Translations under genes and position numbers: made by a program
Assembly: GCA_049840875.1 (NCBI GenBank)
Contig: JASGJE010000007.1
Location: forward strand, 372,001-436,000
Origin: JAFDYH01 sp049840875
GTDB taxonomy: Bacteria; Bacteroidota; Bacteroidia; Chitinophagales; Chitinophagaceae
Length of the DNA stretch: 64,000 nt
Direction: 5' to 3'
The notes under the pieces: generated by a model
The model's input: the letters and a program-made list of their open reading frames with translations, nothing else
Told to the model about the DNA's origin: nothing
Database searches by the model: none
Part shown: one piece after another, positions 1-8,083 of the stretch
How positions within the stretch are numbered: position 1 is the stretch's first letter
How the letters are laid out: every line of letters begins with the position of its first letter

Positions 1-1262
1 CCATCAGTAGCGCCAACTTCCATCACTGGAACAACCATTAACCCCGGCCAGAGTTGTTCGGTCACTTCTTCTATTCTTTTCATGATAGCAGGATTCAGTG
101 ATGATGCAGGGCTTTCTTTAAACTCCCGTATGGTTGTTACAATCACTTGCTTATCATCAATCGCATTTTCAATAGCGTTTTGAATTTCATTTACCTTACT
201 TCCAGGCATCACTCTGCAGTTGATGATTGCAGTGGCCGACTGCGGCAATGCATTTTCCGCATGTCCGCCTTTTAACATCGTTGCAACGCAGGTAGTGCGG
301 ATCAGCGCATTGTAATACGGAGATGCTGATAGCCGCGAGATCGCTGCTGTGTCAAGCGGGTTTTGTGAAACTGCTTTCATATCCAAAGCAACCTGACCCG
401 TTTCAAGTGTCGACATTTTATCAAAATACGATCTTGTTATTTCATTCAGTTGTGGTGGAAAATTGTATTTCGAAAACTTTACGAGTCCATTTGCAAGACG
501 GTAAATAGCATTTTCTTTTGGAGGTAATGAGCTATGTCCACCTGGGTTTTTCACTTCAAGATTAAAACTCAGAAATGCTTTCTCACTCAACTGCACCGTG
601 CGGCTGATTCTTTTTCCATCTTTTATTTGTGGATCGCCTGCATCCATGTTAATGCAGAATTCCGCATCGATCAATTCACGATGATTATTCAACAGCCATT
701 CCACGCCATTGTAATCCATTCCACCTTCCTCACCCGCAGTTAATGCGAGAATGAGATCACGGTCAGGTTTATAACCTTCATTTTTTAACCTGATAAAATT
801 TGCCGCAAGAATTGCAGCCCCATCTTTAATATCTGACGTGCCCCGGCCATAAAAGAAACCATCTTTCTCGGTTAGCTTAAACGGATCCATCGACCAATCT
901 TTTCGCAATGCTTCTACAACATCCAGGTGGGCAAGAAATAAGATTGGTTTTGCTTTTCCTGTTCCGTGTATCCGAACGATAACATTTTTGTTACGTTCTT
1001 TTGGTCCGATCACCTGTACATCTTTTGCAGCATAACCTGCACCAAGAAATCTTTTCGCCATTGCGTTGGCTGCAATCGTTGTGTTGCCACTTGATGCAGT
1101 TGTATTGATTTCAATAAGTTCTTTTAAAATGCTTCTTCCCAATGTTTGTTCCGGCGTCAATTGCTGCGCTAACAATTGATTTGCCTGTCGCAATCCGAAT
1201 AAAACAAATAGTAATACGCTGAAACGTAAAACAATTCCACGATTGATTTTAAATTTCTTCAT
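1..1262 (-). CDS. M20 family metallopeptidase, cut by left window edge
   Basis: Reading back from ATG at 1262-1260, the frame stays open to base 1 (420 codons, C-terminus missing). The N-terminus has a signal peptide (hydrophobic stretch about residues 11-24, likely cleavage near LLAQQ at 30-34), so the enzyme is exported. M20 zinc-peptidase landmarks are visible: HLD at 112-114 (metal ligand H112 and D114), GRGTSDIKDG with bridging D144, GEEGG with the catalytic and ligand glutamates E178/E179, NMDAGD near 205-210, and the GGHSS motif near 241-245 of the lid domain. The last metal histidine would lie outside the window. Members hydrolyse peptides or N-acyl amino acids; the substrate cannot be deduced. 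It appears to be a single-gene unit. Confidence 0.9.
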   Translation of the reverse strand, partial: MKKFKINRGIVLRFSVLLFVLFGLRQANQLLAQQLTPEQTLGRSILKELIEINTTASSGNTTIAANAMAKRFLGAGYAAKDVQVIGPKERNKNVIVRIHGTGKAKPILFLAHLDVVEALRKDWSMDPFKLTEKDGFFYGRGTSDIKDGAAILAANFIRLKNEGYKPDRDLILALTAGEEGGMDYNGVEWLLNNHRELIDAEFCINMDAGDPQIKDGKRISRTVQLSEKAFLSFNLEVKNPGGHSSLPPKENAIYRLANGLVKFSKYNFPPQLNEITRSYFDKMSTLETGQVALDMKAVSQNPLDTAAISRLSASPYYNALIRTTCVATMLKGGHAENALPQSATAIINCRVMPGSKVNEIQNAIENAIDDKQVIVTTIREFKESPASSLNPAIMKRIEEVTEQLWPGLMVVPVMEVGATD

Positions 1263-1447
1263 GGGAATATTAAATTGAAATAGGAAAATGAAGTAGTAGT
1301 CAAATATACGCAACCGACAGTTCCCGAAATACATTTTAGCGCATGTGAGGATTAAACGCAAATCGCATTATTGCCGGATAATACTGTGTCCAATTTATGT
1401 TGTGTCAATTGTTATACGATTGAGCGGTTTCACCGCAAAAAATAAAT

Positions 1448-1552
1448 ATGCCTACTTTAATAAAAGTTGTTGACCGCATTCTGTTATTACTGTGTGGAAT
1501 TATTGATTACATCGTAAAATGTGTACGAGAAGAATTTAAAAGCAGGCGATGA
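1448..1552 (+). CDS. possible 34-residue membrane peptide
   Basis: A short frame encodes a peptide starting MPTLIKVVDR, with one hydrophobic segment (LLLLCGIIDYIV) and a basic end (EEFKSRR). It lies in the 361-base gap (1263-1623) between the peptidase and the next gene, which otherwise shows nothing recognisable. There is no good Shine-Dalgarno sequence, but that is common in Bacteroidota. The composition suits a small amphipathic membrane peptide; it could equally be chance. Confidence 0.25.
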   Translation: MPTLIKVVDRILLLLCGIIDYIVKCVREEFKSRR

Positions 1553-1623
1553 AACCAATACTGTAAAAAATTAAACAAGATAGTATGGTATAAAATTTCT
1601 GAAGCGACAAGGCGAAAATAATT

Positions 1624-1860
1624 TTATAGAAAAGATGTATCATCATTTTGACGAGACTTTTCTGTTGGAATTATCCATTTCATCACAAGACAAACGACAA
1701 ACAAGCCGATGCTGATAAAACCTATCTTATTAAACAGGGGACTGAATGATCCATCTAATAACTTCAATAAAACGCTGAATGATAAAAAGCAAATACCGGT
1801 TACAGCAAACAATCCAATTACGGAGAATTCCTTGAACTTTTTTTCTTCAAACTGGTCCAT
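1624..1860 (-). CDS. small two-helix membrane protein of unknown function
   Basis: A 78-residue protein. The charged N-terminus (MDQFEEKKFKEF) is followed by two hydrophobic segments, about residues 12-33 and 44-65, and a short polar tail. No family is recognised. It stands alone between the peptidase and the beta-helix gene, on the minus strand. The function is unknown; the call rests on open frame length and clean membrane-segment composition. Confidence 0.55.
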   Translation of the reverse strand: MDQFEEKKFKEFSVIGLFAVTGICFLSFSVLLKLLDGSFSPLFNKIGFISIGLFVVCLVMKWIIPTEKSRQNDDTSFL

Positions 1861-2002
1861 AGGTACGATTTGGGTTCACTTATAACAGCAAACCATACGC
1901 AGATATTACCCTCCCGGTAACTATTTTCCATAAATAGGGAAATATACTTAGGAATAGTAATCATCTTTTTTATTAAGGTTAGTGAATAAGACCATTTTTA
2001 AT

Positions 2003-3985
2003 TTACTCTGTAAAAGGGCTCCACCGGACCCTTACTTCTACCTCTGGTAACGCAGATGGACTTGTGTTTGCAATTGTTCTGAAACCAGGGTTTGTCCAGA
2101 CTCTTAACTGCAGGGCCTTTGTCCATCCTGTACACATATTGTATGCAAGCCTGTCGCCCGACTTTGCACCATATGCCTTCGATGCGTCCATTGTTCGCCT
2201 TCCTGTTTGTGTAAGGTTTATATATCCAATATCCAAAGAATTATCTCTCTTCATATCCAATACTGCGGTTCCAATGCCACTATATGCTTTATTCACCGTA
2301 AGCTCCATATCGATTACTTTGCCATACAGGTCGATTAAAAAAGAATTGGTAGTTTTAAAATCAATATCGTCATGATTAACGATCATTTCTTTTACAACAC
2401 CGGTTTGCGTATTTCCTGCCCATCGTGCACTTTGGGGACTCCATAATTTTTTTTCATCCAATACTTTGTGCCCGCCGAAATCTATAATTTCATTTACGTA
2501 ACACCATACCCACGTTTCCCCCGGCGATGGTGCAGATTTCCAATTACCGGAAATAATAAATGCTCCTCTGTCGCCATTTTGTTTTTTTTCAAACTTTATA
2601 TCTGTTACGAGGCCGCCTTTTGTACCATCGTCTTTAAACAGTTTTGTTACTCCTCCTTCGATCGTTCTTAATTTGCTGAATGCTGCATCGTCATATCCGA
2701 GGAAGGGAATCACTATATCGTTAGAAGATACATGCGTTATTTTAAAAGAGTTGTATGGGGCAGGATTGATATGATGATTAACTTTTGCCATCGAACCAGA
2801 AGAAAAAGTAAGTTGATTAAGCGTTATTTTTCTCACCGGCACTTGCGCAGGATATGTAGAAAGCGCCGCCGTATAAACGTCAGGATCTGAATCTGATCGT
2901 AAATGGCATTTTTCTAAAAGAAGATTGCGCGGATTCAAGCGTGTTGATTCTGCACAGAAACATCCGACGAGTTTTATCGTATCAGCGCCTCCGCCATTGT
3001 TAGGGCTTTGTTTGAAATTACTTCTGATAATCGTTACGCTTCCCAATATTTTATCAAACTCTGCAGCAGCGGCGGCGCCACCTATTGCAACATGATCTGT
3101 GTCTGTAATGCTTACTATCCGCGATTCTGTTGGCCAGAAGAAACCTTCGACTCTGCAACGATTTACAACAAAGGTATCTGCAGAGTATTGCAGGAGGCCG
3201 CTACCGATATTTCTTCCTGTACAATTGCCAAATGTCAGATCATTGAATTCGGCATAGCGGCAATATTTATAATCATGTCTGTCCAGCAACGTTATTCGTG
3301 GCTTACCTGAATTATTTCCCGGCCCGAGTATATTTGGAACGTCCCACCATTTTTCGTCGTAACTGTTTTTCAAAGGATATTTTAATGTGATTGAACCAGT
3401 ACTTGTGTTTACAGATTCTACTTCATTCCATTCATTATATCTTGTTCCGGGAGGATAGCCATTACCTACCTGGTCATAGCCCCAGATCAATATCCTGTTA
3501 CCTTTAATAAAATTTGACGCATCTTCTTTTTGGGAACAGGTGATAATATGCTCACATGATTGTACTGATTCGATCAAATAGCTGCTTGCATATTTATGCG
3601 TACCATTATAGGCCAGCGTATTATCACTCCATAAGGGCCCACTATTAAACGGACGGCTAAGCACCGTATCATTGCCGCGAAAAATACTTCTGAATACGGT
3701 CAGGTTTCCATTTACCACAAAGCGCTCAATGCCGAACAGAAACCGGTTATTGGAATACTGCAATTCACCACGCGGAAAATTCAGGATATACTTTGGCTTG
3801 CCGGTACCTGCGAGGTCTTCCCGCATTTCCATCAATTGCTTTGTATTATCCGTAGATCCATCTGCTTTGATCTTATACCTGGATGCCACATCTATCACTA
3901 CACTGTCGCCTTCGTCGTCAGTATTTCTTTCTGAAATTTCGTATTGGTTGCCCTGTAGAAAAAACTCGGAATCATTAACCGGCAT
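2003..3985 (-). CDS. pectate-lyase-like right-handed beta-helix protein
   Basis: A 660-residue protein. Near residues 35-55 it has the sequence YKIKADGSTDNTKQL, which resembles the entry strand (fgakgDG.tDdT) of pectate-lyase/GH28-type beta-helices and phage tail-spike folds. The middle is rich in the N/G/V/I alternation expected of helix coils, for example around SVTIIRSNFKQSPNNGG and NPRNLLLEKCHLRSDSD. No catalytic triad could be assigned, so polysaccharide binding or cleavage is inference from the fold only. There is no signal peptide at the chosen start, which is odd for this class. It stands alone, with a 252-base gap upstream holding nothing recognisable. Confidence 0.6.
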   Translation of the reverse strand: MPVNDSEFFLQGNQYEISERNTDDEGDSVVIDVASRYKIKADGSTDNTKQLMEMREDLAGTGKPKYILNFPRGELQYSNNRFLFGIERFVVNGNLTVFRSIFRGNDTVLSRPFNSGPLWSDNTLAYNGTHKYASSYLIESVQSCEHIITCSQKEDASNFIKGNRILIWGYDQVGNGYPPGTRYNEWNEVESVNTSTGSITLKYPLKNSYDEKWWDVPNILGPGNNSGKPRITLLDRHDYKYCRYAEFNDLTFGNCTGRNIGSGLLQYSADTFVVNRCRVEGFFWPTESRIVSITDTDHVAIGGAAAAAEFDKILGSVTIIRSNFKQSPNNGGGADTIKLVGCFCAESTRLNPRNLLLEKCHLRSDSDPDVYTAALSTYPAQVPVRKITLNQLTFSSGSMAKVNHHINPAPYNSFKITHVSSNDIVIPFLGYDDAAFSKLRTIEGGVTKLFKDDGTKGGLVTDIKFEKKQNGDRGAFIISGNWKSAPSPGETWVWCYVNEIIDFGGHKVLDEKKLWSPQSARWAGNTQTGVVKEMIVNHDDIDFKTTNSFLIDLYGKVIDMELTVNKAYSGIGTAVLDMKRDNSLDIGYINLTQTGRRTMDASKAYGAKSGDRLAYNMCTGWTKALQLRVWTNPGFRTIANTSPSALPEVEVRVRWSPFTE

Positions 3986-4237
3986 ACTAGTTATTTAAAA
4001 GATGAACGTCTGTTAGTGCAAGCAATACCTGGTATATCTTTTATTGCATAAAAACCTTACCAAAAGAGGATATAGAAGGCGTAATTCGACAATTGCGGAA
4101 AAAAAGAAGATTAAACGATCAATAACAGGGAAACAATGCCACAAAAGAATAGCTCCAAACAAAAACTGTTTTACTTAGCAAGGAAAGGCGAACGATAGTT
4201 CCGCAAAATTAATCAGAGAGATTGCAACTGTTGCCGA

Positions 4238-5380
4238 TTATATCACTACCGATAAAACATTATCGTACTTATCATGTGAAATATACGAAGCAGTTCCGCC
4301 AGCTATCTGCGCACGGCTATCAACCATACTTCTTATAATGCACTCTTCCATTTCTTTCGACTCGGCATCAAGGCTGTCATCGGTTATTTTCAAATGAATT
4401 TTTTCATCGAGCCGGAAGGATATCAGCACCTGGCTTACATTTCTTTTCTGCGCAAGCATTTCAAGCCATTTTTCAATAATACGGATACAAGCAATACTGT
4501 TTTCAAAACTTAATTCAGTATCACTCCCGCTTAGTAATACTTCTATTTCAAACGAATAGATTGTTTTCGAATAATTTACAAAATCATGTAAAAGGTTTTT
4601 AATCGGGGCTGAATTGATCGTTGAAGGTAAAATTGAGTTCGACAATCTGCGAACCTCTTCCAACACTTCATTTATTATTGATTTTCCTTTTTCAAGATGA
4701 CGTTTGGTCCCTGCTGTTTTAGCTTCCGTCATATCCATATAAAGTCGTACAGCAGCTATTTTTTGTGCGATGCTTTCATGAAGGCGGTAAGCGATAGCAT
4801 GATCGCTATTATCCTTTTCTTTTATCGCCGCCTGTAATGTTGTATTCTTCAGTTCCAGGAGTTCGGTTGCCCGTTTCCGTAATAATTTATTTTTTGCTCT
4901 CAGTTCAATCAATTTGGTTACCTGCCTGGAAAGAATGGACAAAGCCGTACGTTGAGTGTCTGTTAATGTCGCCGGTTTTTTGTCAATCACACACATGGAG
5001 CCTAAGCGATGGCCCATTGGAGAAACAATAGGCACGCCTGCGTAAAAGCGGATATTCAAGTCGCCATCTACAAGCGGGTTATCCCAAAAACGTTCATCTT
5101 CTTTTGCGTTCTCTACAACAAACGTGTCGTCAGAAAGAATTGTATGTGCACAAAATGCGACGTCCCGGGATGTTTCTGTATCATCTAAACCTATTTTGGC
5201 CTTGAACCATTGACGATCTGCATCAACCAGGGTGATAAGGGACATGGGACAATTGCAGATCTGTGCAGCAAGTTGCACGAGGTCGTCATACTCTTTTTCT
5301 GCTTCAGTGTCCAGCAGGTCATAAGAATATAAGTCTTGCAAACGAAGGTCTTCATCTTCAGGGAGTACGGCAACTTGCAT
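4238..5380 (-). CDS. GAF-domain protein with degenerate HisKA_3-type kinase core
   Basis: A 380-residue cytoplasmic protein. Residues about 10-155 form a GAF domain of the kind found in Bacteroidota sensor kinases (LLDTEAEKEYDDLVQLAA, CPMSLITLVDADRQWFKA, GSMCVIDKKP). A coiled-coil linker follows at about 160-190, then a HisKA_3-like helix with LHESIAQKI around 200-208, in which H201 sits where the phospho-accepting histidine belongs. The C-terminal region aligns in layout with a HATPase_c domain, but the N-box asparagine and the DxGxG loop are absent (DDSLD replaces DNGxG). It may sense a ligand and act as a phosphotransfer or dimerisation partner rather than a kinase. No response regulator is adjacent. 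Confidence 0.65.
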   Translation of the reverse strand: MQVAVLPEDEDLRLQDLYSYDLLDTEAEKEYDDLVQLAAQICNCPMSLITLVDADRQWFKAKIGLDDTETSRDVAFCAHTILSDDTFVVENAKEDERFWDNPLVDGDLNIRFYAGVPIVSPMGHRLGSMCVIDKKPATLTDTQRTALSILSRQVTKLIELRAKNKLLRKRATELLELKNTTLQAAIKEKDNSDHAIAYRLHESIAQKIAAVRLYMDMTEAKTAGTKRHLEKGKSIINEVLEEVRRLSNSILPSTINSAPIKNLLHDFVNYSKTIYSFEIEVLLSGSDTELSFENSIACIRIIEKWLEMLAQKRNVSQVLISFRLDEKIHLKITDDSLDAESKEMEECIIRSMVDSRAQIAGGTASYISHDKYDNVLSVVI

Positions 5381-5532
5381 TTTTCGCAGGATTTAGAAGG
5401 TAAAAGTAGACGGGAGGCAGTATTTTTTTTGTAGTTGAAACAACGATACGGTTGTCCTAAAATCTTGGTATAACAGGATGGCTTAGCCGATAACACGTAG
5501 TGAAGCAGTCGGGATAACTTCTTATATGTAAT

Positions 5533-6399
5533 CTATATTTCCAAAGCAGCAAGTTCTTTTCGTTTTGTCCAAAACCAGATTGCAAAAAAAATGCAGATCA
5601 CTGGAAGAACAATACCAAACTCGTCGATATAATATTTTGTTTTACCCGTATCACCAGTTAGCGGTGTGAATATATTTTGTATAAAGAGGTTGTGGCTCGC
5701 ATGTAGTAAGACGCCTGTCCACAAAGTTCCCGAACGTATCCTTAGCCATGCAAACACAAAACTTATAGCAATTACCATTGTAGTAAAACAACTCAATCCA
5801 TACCATGCAGGAGTGCCGCTATTATAGTCAGCAAATAAAAGAATTGGATAATGCCATAGTGACCAAATGAGACCGGAAAGCAATGCCGTTTTCGTATACC
5901 CTATACGGTTATATAACTCTGGAACCAGGAAGCCACGCCACCCTATCTCCTCCCCTAATGCTGTAGCCATGCTACCCGCCATGCCAAATACTCCTGTAAC
6001 TATGCTATAGAAAAAAATAACGGCGCCAGCCGGTAATCCGGTCCAGCCAAATGATTTGCCGACACTATCGACAAATTCATGGTTATAAAAACTACCCCAG
6101 CCTGCAAACCAGATAATGCAATAGGCAATTGCTGCATACAACAACGGGATCCAGTAACTTCTCCACAAATATTTTGCCTTTTTCCACTGCCACCCCAGCA
6201 CGGAAAGCCTACGCTTGAGTAACAAAGTCGTTGTTATAGCTGCCAGCCCGGGGCACCACATAAGACCTGTAACATACATGCCAAAACCAGCGTTTAGTTT
6301 ACCATTGTATATAATCAATGAATAAAAAACAGAACTATAGATAATAGCAAACAGAAGGTAAAGCAAAATCGGCTTAATGGTCTGGCTGGGCGGTTTCAT
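5533..6399 (-). CDS. CPBP family intramembrane glutamic protease
   Basis: A 288-residue polytopic membrane protein with about eight hydrophobic segments. The CPBP (Abi/CAAX protease) motifs are present: EEIGWR with E150, E151 and R155; SLWHYP with H183; and LLHASHN with H233 and H236. Family members include Rce1-type CAAX proteases and bacteriocin-immunity or maturation proteases; in bacteria the substrate is usually unknown. It starts at 6399 (MKPPSQT). It lies upstream of, and co-directional with, the GAF protein gene, but a gap of 152 bases makes an operon uncertain. Confidence 0.85.
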   Translation of the reverse strand: MKPPSQTIKPILLYLLFAIIYSSVFYSLIIYNGKLNAGFGMYVTGLMWCPGLAAITTTLLLKRRLSVLGWQWKKAKYLWRSYWIPLLYAAIAYCIIWFAGWGSFYNHEFVDSVGKSFGWTGLPAGAVIFFYSIVTGVFGMAGSMATALGEEIGWRGFLVPELYNRIGYTKTALLSGLIWSLWHYPILLFADYNSGTPAWYGLSCFTTMVIAISFVFAWLRIRSGTLWTGVLLHASHNLFIQNIFTPLTGDTGKTKYYIDEFGIVLPVICIFFAIWFWTKRKELAALEI

Positions 6400-6657
6400 A
6401 AGATTAATTTACGATTTTATTCCTGGAAATATCATTACCAGCAGCAAGGGAGATGTATATCCTTATCGATGTTATGACGTTGCATAAAGCGAGCACAACA
6501 GTAAAGGCCGGTACTCAGTTTTTATCTCGTTTATTTATTTTGACCAGGCTTTCGGGTGATGCATAAAACCTTTTTCTTTGCAAATCCAATCTGCCTCAAC
6601 AAGCAGTGACCATCGCTATCAATTTTACAAATAAGAATTAATACAACACTAATCGAC

Positions 6658-8073
6658 ATGCTTAGAAAAATTTTCGTGTATTGCCTGTACATAGCTTCAT
6701 CGGGTGCGACTGCAGCTATCGCTCAGTCTGCAAAAAACATGACTACGATTTCGCTTGACAATCTTGACGCTTTTCAAAATCCAGGAAAAAACTGGAACCT
6801 GGCTGCAGATGCAGTAGCCGATTATACCAAAGACCAGGATATAAAGCCGATTGCTGGTAAAGGAGCCGTTGTAAATATCGTTGGCAAAAGCGATAACACC
6901 CCTTTGACAACTAATGAATCCTTTGGCGATGTGCAGATTGAACTCGATTTCATGATGACCCGCAATTCAAACTCCGGCGTGTACCTGCAAGGGCGTTATG
7001 AAGTGCAATTGTTTGACAGCTGGACAAAACTTAACCCGACTTTCAGTGACTGCGGCGGCATTTACCAACGCTGGGACGATGCAAGAGGAAGTAACAACGA
7101 AGGCTATGAAGGGATAGCGCCACTTATGAATGTTTCAAAAGCGCCTGGCTTATGGCAACACCTATTGATAAAATTCCGGGCACCTAAATTCAATGACAAA
7201 GGTGAAAAAATCGCCAACGCACGTTTTGATGAAGTCTACCTGAACGGCAAGCTGATCCAATTGCAATCAAGCGTGACTGGCCCTACCCGTTCGTCGATAT
7301 TCAATGACGAGAAACCGACAGGGCCTCTGGTTCTGCAAGGCGATCATGGCAATGTCGCTTTCCGGAATATACAATATGGGCCTATCGACGAAACCCCTGT
7401 TGAGATGAGTGAAGACAATCCTATTACAGTAAAAGCTAACGGCAAGCCTTATCTGCTTAGAAGTTTTTTAAACTATGGAGATAAAAAACTCACTCATGTA
7501 ATTTCTGCAGGTTATCCAAATCAACTTAATTATTCTTACGATCTGAAACAAGGGGCCATTTTTCAAATCTGGCGTGGCGAATTTCTCGATGTGACGGATA
7601 TGTGGCATGAACGTGGCGAACCACAATTGGCGAAGCCTCTGGGAAGTGTAATTACTTTATCGGATGCTCCTGCTCTTGCTGTATTGGCAACTGCGAATGC
7701 AGCCTGGACCGACTCTATCGGGTTTGATGATTTTCACAACGAAGGATATACATTGGATGAAAACAGGTTTGCATCGTTTGCATATACAGTAAACAATATG
7801 CACGTTACCGATAAGATCGCAGCGAAGAATGCTACTTCGCTGAACAGGCAACTGGATATTACAAATGCACCGGCCAATCTTTATTGCCGTATCGCAAGTG
7901 CGGGCAAAATAGAATTGATCGGAAAAGACTTGTTTGCAATAGATGGTAAATCGTATTATCTGAACGTAGCAGAGAGCTTTAAACCACAAATACGGCAAAC
8001 GCAAAACGGGCAGGAACTGATTGTAGCGCTGCCTGCAAACACGGCTTCACTCACCTATTCTATCACCTGGTAA
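6658..8073 (+). CDS. secreted DUF1080 (3-keto-disaccharide hydrolase-like) protein
   Basis: A 471-residue protein with a signal peptide (residues about 1-22, ending ATAAIAQS). Residues about 30-245 match the concanavalin-like DUF1080 pattern: FGDVQIELDFMMTRNSNSGV, YEVQLFDSW, CGGIYQRW, GLWQHLLIKFRAP, RNIQYGPI. Some DUF1080 proteins cleave 3-keto-glycosides; others are only presumed sugar hydrolases. The last ~220 residues form a further beta-rich domain not recognised here. The next gene begins 10 bases after the stop, so the two form an operon and probably act together in the periplasm or outside the cell. The 258-base upstream gap holds no feature that could be assigned. Confidence 0.8.
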   Translation: MLRKIFVYCLYIASSGATAAIAQSAKNMTTISLDNLDAFQNPGKNWNLAADAVADYTKDQDIKPIAGKGAVVNIVGKSDNTPLTTNESFGDVQIELDFMMTRNSNSGVYLQGRYEVQLFDSWTKLNPTFSDCGGIYQRWDDARGSNNEGYEGIAPLMNVSKAPGLWQHLLIKFRAPKFNDKGEKIANARFDEVYLNGKLIQLQSSVTGPTRSSIFNDEKPTGPLVLQGDHGNVAFRNIQYGPIDETPVEMSEDNPITVKANGKPYLLRSFLNYGDKKLTHVISAGYPNQLNYSYDLKQGAIFQIWRGEFLDVTDMWHERGEPQLAKPLGSVITLSDAPALAVLATANAAWTDSIGFDDFHNEGYTLDENRFASFAYTVNNMHVTDKIAAKNATSLNRQLDITNAPANLYCRIASAGKIELIGKDLFAIDGKSYYLNVAESFKPQIRQTQNGQELIVALPANTASLTYSITW

Positions 8074-8083
8074 TATTCAAACG

